Origin: Sphingomonadales bacterium
GTDB taxonomy: Bacteria; Pseudomonadota; Alphaproteobacteria; Sphingomonadales; Sphingomonadaceae
DNA length: 64,000 nucleotides
Reading direction: 5' to 3'
Assembly (NCBI GenBank): GCA_017309275.1
Contig: JAFKLT010000046.1
Location: 1 to 64,000, forward strand
Made by a program: the position numbers and the translations under genes. The notes under the pieces are model-generated. The model worked only from the letters and a program-made list of their open reading frames with translations, was not told where the DNA came from and made no database searches. Shown piece by piece: positions 1-8,578 of the stretch; positions within the stretch are counted from its first letter, which is position 1; each line of letters begins with the position of its first letter.

Positions 1-1518
1 GTGGTTTGGTGGCGGGGGTTGTTGTCCAAGGACATGCACTTGCTGGTCGACGGGGCGGAGGGGCATGCGATCTATTTGCTCGACGCGGGCGGGCGGGTGA
101 CGATCTGGAGCAAGGGGGCCGAGCGGCTGAAGGGATGGAGCGAGGCGGAGGTCGTCGGCCGCGACGCGTCGACCTTTTACCCCGCCGACGCGATCGCCGC
201 CGGAAAGCCGGCCGCCGATCTGGCCCGCGCGGCGCGCGAAGGACGGTTCGAGAGCGAGGACTGGCGCGTGCGCAAGGACGGGTCGGAGTTCCTGGCCGAC
301 GTCTCGATCACCGCGCTGCGCAACCCCGACGGAAGCGTGCGCGGATTCGCGAAAGTGGTGTCCGACATCACCGCGCGCCGCGCCGCCGAAGAGGCGCTGC
401 GGTCGCAGGAAAGCCACCTGCGTTCGATCCTGTCGACCGTCCCCGACGCGATGGTCGTCATCGACGACCAGGGGAATATCGTATCGTTCAGCGCCGCAGC
501 CGAGCGATTGTTCGGATATAGCGAGGCCGAGCTGCTGGGCGCGAACGTCAGCCGGCTGATGCCCTCGCCCGATCGCGAGCGGCACGATTCCTATATCAAG
601 CGCTATCTGGAGACGGGCGAAAAGCGGATCATCGGCATCGGGCGCGTCGTGTTCGCCGAACGCAAGGATGGATCGACCTTTCCAATGGAATTGTCGATCG
701 GCGAGGCGGCGGGCGAAACGCATCCGCTGTTCACCGGCTTCATCCGCGACCTGACCGAACGCCAGCAGACCGAAGCGCGGCTGGAGGCGCTGCAGTCCGA
801 ACTGATCCACGTCTCGCGCGTCAGCGCGATGGGGACGATGGCGTCGACGCTGGCGCACGAGATCAACCAGCCGATCACCGCGGTCGCCAATTATGTCGAG
901 GCCGTCCGCGACCTGCTGGCCGATCTCGACCCCGCCGACCTGCCGATGATCCGCGAGGCGCTGGACGACACCGCGAAGGAGGCGTTGCGCGCGGGGCATA
1001 TCGTGCGCCGCCTGCGCGATTTCGTCGCGCGCGGAGAGGTCGAAAAGACGATCGAGAAGCTGCCGCTGCTGATCAACGAGGCGGCGGTGCTCGGGCTGAT
1101 GGGCGCGCGCGAAAAAGGCGTCGAACCGCGCTTCGACCTGGATCCCTATGCCTCGCCCGTGCTGGTCGACAAGGTGCAGATCCAGCAGGTGCTGATCAAC
1201 CTGATCCGCAACGCGGTCGAGGCGATGGCGGACAGCCCGGTACGGCAGCTTGTGGTCACGAGCCGGCCCGATCAGCCGGGTTTCGTCCGCGTCGTCGTGT
1301 CCGACACCGGGCCGGGGGTCGCCCCCGAAGTCGCCGAGCAATTGTTCACCGCATTCGTCAGCACGAAGGCGGAGGGAATGGGGCTGGGCCTGTCGATCTG
1401 CCGCACGATCGTCGAGGCGAACGGCGGCCGCATATGGATGGAACCGCACAGCGGCGGCGGCACCGAATTTCATTTCACGCTGATCAGCGCAAAGGCGGAG
1501 GATCATGATGCAGGATAA
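1..1518 (+). CDS. fixL: FixL-like haem-PAS oxygen-sensor histidine kinase
   Basis: Cytoplasmic sensor kinase that autophosphorylates when oxygen is low and passes phosphate to FixJ. Numbering is from the GTG at base 1; the gene may begin outside the window, or at the ATG at base 34. No membrane segment is seen, as in the soluble Bradyrhizobium type. A first PAS domain spans about residues 15-125 and a second about 138-262. The second has the FixL haem pocket: His195 in HDSYIKRY fits the proximal haem ligand, with Arg201 and the IIGIGR Arg215. The FG-loop residue that is His214 in B. japonicum FixL is Arg here. The kinase core has the H-box AHEINQP (His286), N-box around Asn404, DTGPG (435) and GMGLGL. 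The C-terminus overlaps fixJ by 14 bp. Function is well supported; signalling in this strain is inferred. Confidence 0.93.
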   Translation: MVWWRGLLSKDMHLLVDGAEGHAIYLLDAGGRVTIWSKGAERLKGWSEAEVVGRDASTFYPADAIAAGKPAADLARAAREGRFESEDWRVRKDGSEFLADVSITALRNPDGSVRGFAKVVSDITARRAAEEALRSQESHLRSILSTVPDAMVVIDDQGNIVSFSAAAERLFGYSEAELLGANVSRLMPSPDRERHDSYIKRYLETGEKRIIGIGRVVFAERKDGSTFPMELSIGEAAGETHPLFTGFIRDLTERQQTEARLEALQSELIHVSRVSAMGTMASTLAHEINQPITAVANYVEAVRDLLADLDPADLPMIREALDDTAKEALRAGHIVRRLRDFVARGEVEKTIEKLPLLINEAAVLGLMGAREKGVEPRFDLDPYASPVLVDKVQIQQVLINLIRNAVEAMADSPVRQLVVTSRPDQPGFVRVVVSDTGPGVAPEVAEQLFTAFVSTKAEGMGLGLSICRTIVEANGGRIWMEPHSGGGTEFHFTLISAKAEDHDAG

Positions 1519-2131
1519 GAAGCTGGTCCACATCGTCGACGACGAGGACGCGATCCGCCGATCGGCGGGCTTCATGCTCAAGACGTCGGGCTATGCGGTG
1601 CAGACCTGGCCGAGCGGCGTCGCCTTTCTGAAGGACCTGCGCGATGCGCCCGAAGGCTGCGTCCTGCTGGACGTCCGCATGCCCGAAATGGACGGGCTGG
1701 AGGTGCAGCAGGCCATGCTGGACCGTGGCTGCACCATGCCCGTCATCGTCCTGACCGGCCATGCCGACGTGTCGATCGCGGTGCGGGCGATGAAGGCGGG
1801 CGCGGTCGATTTTCTGGAAAAGCCGTTCGAAAAGGCCGTGCTGATCGCCGCGATCGAGGCGGCCTTTGCCCGCATGGCGGCGGCCGACGGCGCGGCCGGG
1901 CGCGCGGCGGAGGCCGAGGTGGTGATCGCCAGCCTGACGCCGCGCGAGCGCGAGGTGCTGGAGGGTCTGGCGCAAGGCCTGCCCAACAAGACGATCGCCT
2001 ATGACCTGGGTATTTCGCCGCGCACGGTCGAGGTCCACCGCGCCAATCTGATGGCCAAGCTGGACGTGCGCAGCCTTTCGGACGCGCTGCGGCTGGCCTT
2101 TGCCGCGGGGCTGGGAATGCAGGCCCAGTGA
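1505..2131 (+). CDS. fixJ: FixJ response regulator (receiver plus LuxR-type HTH)
   Basis: Response regulator partner of the overlapping FixL kinase; when phosphorylated it activates the fnr/fixK layer. The receiver has the acidic pair Asp12-Asp13, phospho-acceptor Asp56 in LLDVRMP, Thr in LTGH and the EKPF lysine. A LuxR/FixJ-type helix-turn-helix begins about residue 140 ([19 protein letters not shown], then [13 protein letters not shown]). Length (208 residues) is normal. Two ATGs lie at 1505 and 1508 behind a GGAGG-like site inside the end of fixL. The best target candidate is the fnr gene 136 bp downstream, with a FixJ-like site at 2167-2174. Confidence 0.93.
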   Translation: MMQDKKLVHIVDDEDAIRRSAGFMLKTSGYAVQTWPSGVAFLKDLRDAPEGCVLLDVRMPEMDGLEVQQAMLDRGCTMPVIVLTGHADVSIAVRAMKAGAVDFLEKPFEKAVLIAAIEAAFARMAAADGAAGRAAEAEVVIASLTPREREVLEGLAQGLPNKTIAYDLGISPRTVEVHRANLMAKLDVRSLSDALRLAFAAGLGMQAQ

Positions 2132-2166
2132 CCGGGCAGGGCGGACGCCCCCGACGGAGACGGCAC

Positions 2167-2174
2167 ATACGTAC
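2167..2174 (-). promoter_or_regulatory. Candidate FixJ-binding site upstream of the first fnr
   Basis: The minus strand reads GTACGTAT, a 7/8 match to the GTAMGTAG FixJ consensus as I recall it from Sinorhizobium work. It lies about 95 bp before the ATG of the first Fnr-type gene. One short site could arise by chance; position and neighbouring fixLJ are the main support. Confidence 0.3.
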
Positions 2175-2266
2175 TGTTGCGTAATCACGCGCGCGCCGCG
2201 TGCCGCTATCATCGGCGGCATGATGATCCAGACATCCCTGACGGACGATAGCGCGCGAGGCCGGCC

Positions 2267-2953
2267 ATGAGCGACTGCGCCTCCTGCACCGTGCGCTGCC
2301 GCGCGATCTGCGCCAGCCTCGATCCCGACGAAGCCGCCGAGCTGGGGAAGATGGGACGCCGCCAGCGCGTTCGCGCCGGCCACACGCTGCTTTGGGAAGG
2401 CGACGAGGCGCCGACCGTCGCCAACGTCCTGAAGGGCGTGCTGAAGCTGGTCGTCGCGGCGGCGGACGGGCGCGAACAGATCGTCGGGCTGGTCTTTCCG
2501 TCCGATTTCATCGGCCGCCCCTTCGGCAAGCAGAGCCCCTATCGCGTCACGGCGATGACCGATGCCGAGGTCTGTATCTTCAACCGCAAGAGCTTCGACG
2601 AATTTGCGGAGCGGCATCCGCACCTGCAGCAGAAGCTGCTGCATCGCACGCTCGACGAACTCGACCGCGCGCGCCACTGGATGATGCTGCTCGGCCGCAA
2701 ATCGGCGTCCGAAAAAGTCGCGACCTTCCTGCTCGACATGGAGGAGCGGCTGCCGAACGTGGACGGGACGAACGCCGAAGGGGGCTTTGAGCTGCCTTTC
2801 GGTCGTCAGCAGATCGCCGACATATTGGGCCTGACGATCGAGACCACCTGTCGCCAGCTGACGCGGATGCGCGCCGACGGCCTGGTCGACCTGCCGTCGC
2901 GCCGCGCGATCCGGATCAACGATCGCGTCGCGGTTGCGGACATGGCGGGCTGA
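2267..2953 (+). CDS. Fnr/FixK-family oxygen-responsive regulator, copy 1
   Basis: Crp/Fnr-family regulator of FnrN type, expected to dimerise with an oxygen-labile [4Fe-4S] cluster and bind TTGAT-N4-ATCAA boxes. Cluster ligands are seen at the N-terminus as Cys4-x2-Cys7-x7-Cys15, with an extra Cys11, plus the central Cys in AEVCIF near residue 103. A cyclic-nucleotide-like barrel follows, then the dimer helix (RTLDELDRARHWM) and a C-terminal winged HTH. The recognition helix reads IETTCRQL: the Ser of the E-x2-S-R reading motif of E. coli FNR is Cys here, but Ser in the second copy. Starts 2 bp before the lone receiver gene. Natural targets in the window are the boxes at 4899 and 12996. Confidence 0.9.
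   Translation: MSDCASCTVRCRAICASLDPDEAAELGKMGRRQRVRAGHTLLWEGDEAPTVANVLKGVLKLVVAAADGREQIVGLVFPSDFIGRPFGKQSPYRVTAMTDAEVCIFNRKSFDEFAERHPHLQQKLLHRTLDELDRARHWMMLLGRKSASEKVATFLLDMEERLPNVDGTNAEGGFELPFGRQQIADILGLTIETTCRQLTRMRADGLVDLPSRRAIRINDRVAVADMAG
2791..2835 (+). repeat. 45-bp exact direct repeat shared with the second fnr copy (unit 1)
   Basis: This 45-base run at the start of the winged-HTH coding part is identical to 3961-4005 in the second copy. Flanking bases differ at synonymous and other sites, so the stretch is better conserved than the rest of the pair. Confidence 0.95.
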
Positions 2954-2955
2954 CC

Positions 2956-3375
2956 ATGCCCGCCGCCCGCGAAGAACGCTTAGGCGCCCCGCCGAAGATA
3001 TGGATCGTCGAAGACGATCCGGCGGTCCGGCGCTCGCTGTTGCTGTTGCTGCAGGGGCGCGGGTTCGAGGCGCGGGCCTTTCCCGCCGGGGGGCCGATGC
3101 TGAGCGACGCGGAGGTCGGGAGCGCCGATTGCGCGGTCATCGACTATCGCCTCGACGATCGCGACGGGATCGACCTGTTGCGGCGCCTGCGCGAACAGGG
3201 GTGGACGCGGCCGGCGATCCTGATTTCGGCGCATAATGCCGACGATCTGGCGGCGCGGGCGCTGAAGACCGGGTTCGCGATGGTGCTGGAAAAACCGCTG
3301 CGCGAGCATGTGCTGGTCGACGCGGTCGCCCGGCTGACCCGCGCGGATGCCGGGGCCGCATCCGTTTCGCGCTGA
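2956..3375 (+). CDS. Single-domain receiver protein, FixT-like candidate
   Basis: A stand-alone response-regulator receiver of 139 residues with no output domain. Seen: acidic pair Asp20-Asp21 in VEDDPAVRRS, phospho-acceptor Asp63 in VIDYRLDDRDG, Ser in ILISAH and the LEKPL lysine. It starts 2 bp after the first fnr and lies between the two fnr copies, downstream of fixLJ. In Sinorhizobium and Caulobacter a lone receiver, FixT, inhibits FixL and closes a feedback loop. Placement and FixJ-like receiver character make that role plausible here, but it is inferred. It could also be a phosphate sink or a receiver for another kinase. The first 13 residues are probably disordered. Confidence 0.75.
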   Translation: MPAAREERLGAPPKIWIVEDDPAVRRSLLLLLQGRGFEARAFPAGGPMLSDAEVGSADCAVIDYRLDDRDGIDLLRRLREQGWTRPAILISAHNADDLAARALKTGFAMVLEKPLREHVLVDAVARLTRADAGAASVSR

Positions 3376-3433
3376 TTCCTTTTGGCGATCGTCAGGACAG
3401 CCGCGTGACTCATTCGCATGCCAGGACCGGGCC

Positions 3434-4123
3434 ATGAGCGATTGCCTTGCCTGTATCATCCGCAACCGGGCGATCTGCGCCGGGCTCAATCCCCCCGAAC
3501 TGGCCCTGCTGGGCAGGATGGGGCGCCGCCAGCGCATCAAGGCGGGCCATACGCTGTTGTGGGAGGGCGACGAGGCGCCGGTCGTCGCGAATGTGATCGA
3601 GGGGGTGCTGAAACTCGTCGCCGCGACATCCGACGGACGCGAACAGATCGTCGGGCTGGTGTTTCCGTCCGATTTCATCGGGCGCCCCTTCGGCGGGGAA
3701 AGCGCCTATAGCGTCAGCGCGATGAGCGATGCCGAGCTGTGCGTCTTCAATCGCGATCTGTTCGACGAATTTGCCGCTGACCATCCCGATCTTCAGCAGC
3801 GGCTGCTGTTGCGGACGCTCGACGAGCTCGATCGCGCGCGGCACTGGATGCTGCTGCTCGGCCGAAAGTCGGCGTCGGAAAAAGTGGCGTCCTTTTTGAT
3901 CGAGATGGCCGACCGGCTGACGGACGGGGGACGCGGCGCGGGCGCCGGGGCGCGGTTCGCGCTGCCTTTCGGTCGTCAGCAGATCGCCGACATATTGGGC
4001 CTGACCATCGAGACGACGAGTCGCCAGCTCACCAAAATGCGCGCCGATGGCATGATCGGTCTGCCCTCTCGCCGCGAGATCGTCATCAACGACCCCGCGG
4101 CTTTGCATGAGATGGCGGGCTGA
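3434..4123 (+). CDS. Fnr/FixK-family oxygen-responsive regulator, copy 2
   Basis: Second FnrN-type regulator, closely related over its whole length to the copy 1.2 kb upstream, so a tandem duplication. Iron-sulphur ligands are Cys4-x2-Cys7-x7-Cys15 plus the Cys in AELCVF. The extra Cys11 of copy 1 is missing. The recognition helix is IETTSRQLTKMR, with the classic Ser. Chosen start is the ATG at 3434, which gives the same MSDC N-terminus as copy 1; a longer frame from 3347 would add residues with no family match. It has its own 58-bp upstream gap, so it may be transcribed independently. Converges on ompW with 25 bp between stops. Confidence 0.9.
   Translation: MSDCLACIIRNRAICAGLNPPELALLGRMGRRQRIKAGHTLLWEGDEAPVVANVIEGVLKLVAATSDGREQIVGLVFPSDFIGRPFGGESAYSVSAMSDAELCVFNRDLFDEFAADHPDLQQRLLLRTLDELDRARHWMLLLGRKSASEKVASFLIEMADRLTDGGRGAGAGARFALPFGRQQIADILGLTIETTSRQLTKMRADGMIGLPSRREIVINDPAALHEMAG
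3961..4005 (+). repeat. 45-bp exact direct repeat shared with the first fnr copy (unit 2)
   Basis: Identical to 2791-2835. Encodes LPFGRQQIADILGLT of the winged-HTH domain. Confidence 0.95.
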
Positions 4124-4148
4124 TCGGCCATCGGCGCCAGTGGGGAGG

Positions 4149-4820
4149 TTAGAAGCGGAAGGCGACGCCGGCGCTGATCACCCAGGGATCGAGCGTGTGG
4201 CGGGTCTTCAGGACCTCGGTCGTTCCGGCGTACCAGGTTGCGGTCGGGCGCAGGAAATAGCGCTTGGCGTCGAAGGAGACGGCCAGGCCGCTGGCGTTCA
4301 CCGGAATGTCGATCCCGGCCTGGACGGCGGCGCCGAGCTTGTCGCCCATCTTTTGCCGCGTCGCGCCGAGCGCCCGCGTCGTCGCGCCCGGCTTTTCATC
4401 GATGAAGATGAAATAGCTGGGCCCCGCGCCGACATAGGGGCGGATGCCGCCATCCTTGCCGAAATGATATTTGAGCGTGAGCGTCGCGGGCACGATCTTG
4501 GCATCGGAGACGAGCGTCGCGCCGTTCAGCGCGCCGCGTCCGTTCACGTCGTGCTGCGTCACCCCGGCGATCGTTTCGAGCGAGACATTGTCGGCGACGA
4601 AATATTCGATCGCGACGGTCGGGGTGATATTGTCGTCGGCCTTTGCCTGCGTCCCGGCGGGCAGGCCGATCGCGTCGAGCTTGACGTCGCGGATCTTGCC
4701 GTCGGGGGCGACATAGGTCGCGAAAATCTTGAACTGCACATCGCCTGCCTTGGCGGCCGCCTGCCCGGGAATCGCGATGGCGGCGGCGAGAGCGATGAGG
4801 GAGAGATAGTCTTTTTTCAT
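4149..4820 (-). CDS. ompW: OmpW-family outer-membrane protein
   Basis: Small eight-stranded beta-barrel of the OmpW family, 223 residues, thought to pass small hydrophobic molecules through the outer membrane. The ATG at 4820 follows a GGAGGAG ribosome site and opens a clear signal peptide (MKKDYLSLIALAAAIAIPG, cleavage near QAAA). Family features seen are ATYVAPDGKIRDV early, LKYHFGKDGGIRPYVGAGPSYF in the centre, and a C-terminal strand ending WVISAGVAFRF with the terminal Phe of outer-membrane barrels. It is divergent from ccoN with an Fnr box midway between their start codons, so low-oxygen control is likely; ompW is Fnr-linked in enterobacteria too. Confidence 0.88.
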   Translation of the reverse strand: MKKDYLSLIALAAAIAIPGQAAAKAGDVQFKIFATYVAPDGKIRDVKLDAIGLPAGTQAKADDNITPTVAIEYFVADNVSLETIAGVTQHDVNGRGALNGATLVSDAKIVPATLTLKYHFGKDGGIRPYVGAGPSYFIFIDEKPGATTRALGATRQKMGDKLGAAVQAGIDIPVNASGLAVSFDAKRYFLRPTATWYAGTTEVLKTRHTLDPWVISAGVAFRF

Positions 4821-4876
4821 GGGTATTGCTCCTCCGTTGATGGGAGCTTCCCTGCACCGGCGGCTTTCGCCCGGCA

Positions 4877-4890
4877 TTGACCGCGCGCAA
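4877..4890. promoter_or_regulatory. Degenerate second Fnr-like box between ompW and ccoN
   Basis: TTGACCGCGCGCAA: a good left half (TTGAC) and a poor right half (CGCAA). Its centre is 22 bp, about two helical turns, from the strong box at 4899-4912 and 63 bp from the ompW start. Weak alone; the phasing makes it worth noting. Confidence 0.35.
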
Positions 4891-4898
4891 TTTAATCT

Positions 4899-4912
4899 TT
4901 GATCCCGGTCAA
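4899..4912. promoter_or_regulatory. Fnr box between ompW and ccoN
   Basis: TTGATCCCGGTCAA fits TTGAT-N4-ATCAA at nine of ten half-site positions. Its centre (4905.5) is 85.5 nt from the A of the ompW ATG (4820) and 85.5 nt from the A of the ccoN ATG (4991). The same 14 bases recur upstream of hemN. Confidence 0.88.
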
Positions 4913-4990
4913 TGTTTTTGCCCGTCCGCCCCGCCAAGAGCGGCCCGGAAGAGTGCAGCTTCGACGCTGCGCCAATCGGGGACATGCGAT

Positions 4991-6649
4991 ATGGACGGTC
5001 TGGTTACGAAGGCGGGCGGCTGGATGGGATTGGCCCTTCTGGCGCTGGTGATGGCGGCGGCTGCGGTCGACGCACCCTTTGCCGTGCACATGGTCATCGT
5101 CGCGCTTGCCTGTTTCGCCATGCTGTGGGCGACGATTTCGCGCGCCGACTATGGCGCGATGGCGCGCGGGTTGCTGCGGATGCCCGCCGACCAGGGGGCC
5201 TATGACGACGATCCGATCCGCTGGGGCGTGATCGCGACGCTGTTCTGGGGCACGGCGGGGCTGGCCGCGGGCCTGTTCATCGCGCTGCAGCTTGCCTTTC
5301 CGGCGCTCAACTTCAACCTGGAATATACGACGTTCGGACGCTTGCGGCCGCTCCATACGTCGGCCGTCATCTTTGCCTTCGGCGGCAACGCGCTGATCGC
5401 GACGAGCTTTTACGTCGTGCAGCGGACGTGCCGCGCGCGGCTGGCCTTTCCGACGCTCGCGCGCTTCGTGTTCTGGGGATATCAGCTCTTCATCGTTCTC
5501 GCCGCGACCGGCTATCTGATGGGGGTCACCGAGGCGAAGGAATATGCCGAGCCCGAATGGTATGTCGACCTGTGGCTGACCATCGTCTGGGTCGCCTATC
5601 TGGTCGTCTTCGTCGGCACGATCGTCCGGCGCCGCGAGCCGCATATCTATGTCGCCAACTGGTTCTACCTGAGCTTCATCATCACGATCGCGATGCTGCA
5701 CATCGTCAACAATCTGTCGATGCCGGCCAGCATCTTCGGATCCAAGAGCTATGCCGCCTTTGCCGGGGTGCAGGATGCGCTGACGCAATGGTGGTACGGG
5801 CATAACGCGGTCGGTTTCTTCCTGACCGCGGGCTTCCTGGCGATGATGTATTACTTCGTGCCGAAGCAGGCCGAGCGCCCGGTCTACAGCTATCGCCTGT
5901 CGATCATCCACTTCTGGTCGCTGATCTTTCTCTATATCTGGGCGGGTCCGCATCACCTGCACTACACCGCGCTGCCCGACTGGGCGCAGACGCTGGGCAT
6001 GGTCTTTTCGATCATGCTGTGGATGCCGAGCTGGGGCGGGATGATCAACGGCCTGATGACGCTGAACGGCGCATGGGACAAGATCCGCACCGACCCGATC
6101 ATCCGCATGATGGTGATGGCGCTCGCCTTCTATGGCATGAGCACCTTCGAAGGCCCGATGATGTCGATCAAATGGGTCAACTCCATGTCGCACTATACCG
6201 ACTGGACCATCGGCCACGTCCACTCCGGCGCGCTCGGCTGGAACGGCATGATCACCTTTGCCTGCCTCTATTATCTGGTGCCGCGCCTGTGGGGTCGCCC
6301 GCGCCTGTACAGCCTGCGGATGGTGAACTGGCACTTCTGGCTCGCGACCGTCGGGATCGTCTTTTACGCCGCGTCGATGTGGGTCGCGGGCATCATGCAG
6401 GGCCTGATGTGGCGCGAATATGGGGCCGACGGCTATCTGGTCTACAGCTTCGCCGAAAGCGTCTCCGCGATGCACCCGATGTACCTGATCCGCGCGACGG
6501 GCGGGGCGCTGTATCTCGCGGGCTTCATCGTCATGATCGTCAATGTCTGGGCGACGCTGGCCGGCAAGGTCCGCGACGAAAAGCCGATGACCGAAACCCC
6601 CTATAGCGCCGCGACGGACCGTCCGCTCGCGCCCGTGCCCGCCGAATAA
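4991..6649 (+). CDS. ccoN: cbb3-type cytochrome c oxidase subunit I (CcoN)
   Basis: Catalytic subunit of the high-affinity cbb3 terminal oxidase, which reduces oxygen to water at a haem b3-CuB site in the inner membrane. About twelve membrane helices. Visible ligands include His122 in LRPLHTS, His271 in [10 protein letters not shown] (CuB region), the HHLHYTALP loop and His409/His411 in [12 protein letters not shown]. The start is taken at the ATG at 4991 ([10 protein letters not shown]), which begins just before the first helix. A longer open frame from 4877 would run through the Fnr box and is unlikely. 552 residues. First gene of ccoNOQPGHIS; gap to ccoO 12 bp. Confidence 0.95.
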   Translation: MDGLVTKAGGWMGLALLALVMAAAAVDAPFAVHMVIVALACFAMLWATISRADYGAMARGLLRMPADQGAYDDDPIRWGVIATLFWGTAGLAAGLFIALQLAFPALNFNLEYTTFGRLRPLHTSAVIFAFGGNALIATSFYVVQRTCRARLAFPTLARFVFWGYQLFIVLAATGYLMGVTEAKEYAEPEWYVDLWLTIVWVAYLVVFVGTIVRRREPHIYVANWFYLSFIITIAMLHIVNNLSMPASIFGSKSYAAFAGVQDALTQWWYGHNAVGFFLTAGFLAMMYYFVPKQAERPVYSYRLSIIHFWSLIFLYIWAGPHHLHYTALPDWAQTLGMVFSIMLWMPSWGGMINGLMTLNGAWDKIRTDPIIRMMVMALAFYGMSTFEGPMMSIKWVNSMSHYTDWTIGHVHSGALGWNGMITFACLYYLVPRLWGRPRLYSLRMVNWHFWLATVGIVFYAASMWVAGIMQGLMWREYGADGYLVYSFAESVSAMHPMYLIRATGGALYLAGFIVMIVNVWATLAGKVRDEKPMTETPYSAATDRPLAPVPAE

Positions 6650-6661
6650 GGAGCCCGCACC

Positions 6662-7486
6662 ATGGCTACGCAACCTGCCGAAAAGGGCTTCAGCCACAAG
6701 AAGCTGGAACGCAATGTGACGCTGCTCGGCGCGCTGGCGCTGCTGACCGTCACCATCGGCGGCATCGTGGAGATCGCGCCGCTGTTCTGGATCGACAACA
6801 CGATCGAGAAGGTCGATGGGATGCGTCCCTATACCCCGCTCGAGCTGGCGGGCCGCAACATCTATATGCGCGAGGGCTGCTATACCTGCCACAGCCAGAT
6901 GATCCGGCCGTTCCGCGACGAGGTCGAACGTTATGGCCATTACAGCCTGGCGGCCGAGAGCATGTACGACCACCCGTTTCAATGGGGGTCGAAGCGGACC
7001 GGGCCCGACCTGGCCCGGGTCGGCGGGCGCTATTCGGACGAATGGCACCGGGCGCACCTGACCGATCCGCGCAGCGTGGTGCCGGAATCGATCATGCCGC
7101 CCTATGCCTTTCTGGCCGAGCGCGAGCTCAAGACCGGCGACATGCGGAACGACCTGACCGCGCTCTATCGCGTCGGCGTCCCCTATACGAAGGCCGACAT
7201 CGCCAAGGCGAACGAGGATATCCGGGCGCAGGCCGACCCCGAAGCCGGGGCCGGCGACCTGCAGAAACGCTATCCCAAGGCGCAGGTGCGCGATTTCGAC
7301 GGCGATCCGTCGCGGATCACCGAAATGGATGCGCTGGTCGCCTATCTCCAGATGCTGGGCACGCTGGTCGACGTCGACAAGGCGGCGGCGCAGGAACAGG
7401 CGCACGCGCCGGATGCGGCGGCGGCTGCGCCCGCGCCTGCATCGGCGGCACCCGCGCCCGCTCCGGCGGCGGAGAAGGCGCGATGA
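6662..7486 (+). CDS. ccoO: cbb3 oxidase monohaem cytochrome c subunit (CcoO)
   Basis: Membrane-anchored monohaem c-type cytochrome that feeds electrons to CcoN. One N-terminal helix (about residues 22-45) and one haem motif, Cys73-Tyr-Thr-Cys76-His77, in [14 protein letters not shown]. The Met of SIMPPY is a likely haem ligand. The C-terminus carries an Ala/Pro-rich tail of about 35 residues after the cytochrome fold, longer than in many homologues and probably unstructured. Start at 6662 after an AAGGAG site. Its stop overlaps ccoQ by 4 bp. Confidence 0.95.
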   Translation: MATQPAEKGFSHKKLERNVTLLGALALLTVTIGGIVEIAPLFWIDNTIEKVDGMRPYTPLELAGRNIYMREGCYTCHSQMIRPFRDEVERYGHYSLAAESMYDHPFQWGSKRTGPDLARVGGRYSDEWHRAHLTDPRSVVPESIMPPYAFLAERELKTGDMRNDLTALYRVGVPYTKADIAKANEDIRAQADPEAGAGDLQKRYPKAQVRDFDGDPSRITEMDALVAYLQMLGTLVDVDKAAAQEQAHAPDAAAAAPAPASAAPAPAPAAEKAR

Positions 7487-7641
7487 CCTATGACGCATTT
7501 CGTCACTTCGCCGACAGCTGGGGCCTGCTTGCCATGGCCCTGCTGTTCCTGACCCTCGTCGCCTGGCCGCTGCGCAAGGGCGCCGCGCAGCGCAACGAGG
7601 ATGCCGCGAACATGATCTTCAAGGACGACGAGCATGGCTGA
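7483..7641 (+). CDS. ccoQ: cbb3 oxidase small subunit CcoQ
   Basis: A 52-residue protein with one membrane helix ([16 protein letters not shown], about 15-30) and a charged C-terminus. Position between ccoO and ccoP, 4-bp and 8-bp overlaps, and topology match CcoQ, which stabilises the oxidase. Sequence conservation in this family is low, so position is the main argument. Confidence 0.88.
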   Translation: MTYDAFRHFADSWGLLAMALLFLTLVAWPLRKGAAQRNEDAANMIFKDDEHG

Positions 7642-8578
7642 CACCAAGGATTTTCCCGCCTCCGCCGGAGGGAAGCGCATCGACGACGCCACCGGGACGA
7701 GCACGGTCGGCCACGAATGGGACGGCATCGAGGAACTCGATACGCCGATGCCGCGCTGGTGGCTCTGGACCTTTTACGCGACGATCGTGTGGGCGCTGGG
7801 CTATGTCATCCTCTATCCCGCGTGGCCGATGGTCGACCGCGCGACCGAGGGCGTGCTCGGCTGGTCGAGCCGCGGCGAGCTGCAAAAGGAACTCGCCGCC
7901 GACGCACGGCGCCGCGCGCCGACGCTCGACGCGATCGCGGCCGCCGACATCGCCGAGCTGCCCGCCAGGCCCGAACTGATGCAGGCGGCGGTGCAGGGCG
8001 GCGCGGCGGCGTTCCGCGTGCACTGCGTCCAGTGCCACGGCGCGGGCGGCGCGGGGGTGAAAAAGCTCTACCCCAGCCTGACCGACGACGACTGGCTGTG
8101 GGGCGGCGACCTGGCGACGATCCAATATACGATCACGCACGGCATCCGGAACCCCGACCACAAGGAAACGCGGACCAGCCAGATGCCGGCGTTCGGGCGC
8201 GACGGCATCCTGGAGCCGGCGCAGATCTCCGACGTCGTCAGCTTCGTCCGCACGATCAGCGGGCAGGAAAGGCCCGGCGCTTCGTCGGCGCGCGGCGCGG
8301 CGCTGTTCGCGGCGAACTGCGCGGTCTGTCACGGGCCGGCGGGGCAGGGCGGCCGCGCGGTCGGCGCGCCGAAGCTGACCGATGCGATCTGGCTCTATGG
8401 CGGCGACCGCGACAGCCTGACCGCGACGATCACCCAGCCGCGCAATGGCGTGATGCCGCGCTGGAACAGCCGGCTGGATCCGGTGACGATCAAGATGCTG
8501 GCGGCCTATGTCTATTCGCTCGGCGGCGGCGAAAAGCTGGCCCCGGCCGATGGGAAGAAGGTCGATGGGCAACCCTGA
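7634..8578 (+). CDS. ccoP: cbb3 oxidase dihaem cytochrome c subunit (CcoP)
   Basis: Dihaem c-type cytochrome that receives electrons from soluble cytochrome c or the bc1 complex and passes them to CcoO. One N-terminal anchor helix (WWLWTFYATIVWALGYVILYP, about 37-57) is followed by two cytochrome c domains with haem motifs Cys131-x2-Cys134-His135 and Cys229-x2-Cys232-His233. Length 314 is typical. Residues 1-35 are the cytosolic N-terminal tail. Overlaps ccoQ upstream by 8 bp and ccoG downstream by 14 bp. Confidence 0.95.
   Translation: MADTKDFPASAGGKRIDDATGTSTVGHEWDGIEELDTPMPRWWLWTFYATIVWALGYVILYPAWPMVDRATEGVLGWSSRGELQKELAADARRRAPTLDAIAAADIAELPARPELMQAAVQGGAAAFRVHCVQCHGAGGAGVKKLYPSLTDDDWLWGGDLATIQYTITHGIRNPDHKETRTSQMPAFGRDGILEPAQISDVVSFVRTISGQERPGASSARGAALFAANCAVCHGPAGQGGRAVGAPKLTDAIWLYGGDRDSLTATITQPRNGVMPRWNSRLDPVTIKMLAAYVYSLGGGEKLAPADGKKVDGQP

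Noticed and set aside
2177..2188. TTGCGTAATCAC before the first fnr as an Fnr box
   Set aside because: The half-sites are imperfect and the spacer is two bases, not four.
4877..4990. N-terminal extension of ccoN from the upstream ATG at 4877
   Set aside because: It would translate the Fnr box and adds residues with no family match; the ATG at 4991 gives the normal N-terminus.
4892..7498. Very long open frame on the minus strand opposite ccoN and ccoO
   Set aside because: Arg/His/Asp-rich translation without any domain; it mirrors the codon pattern of GC-rich genes on the other strand, which are certain.
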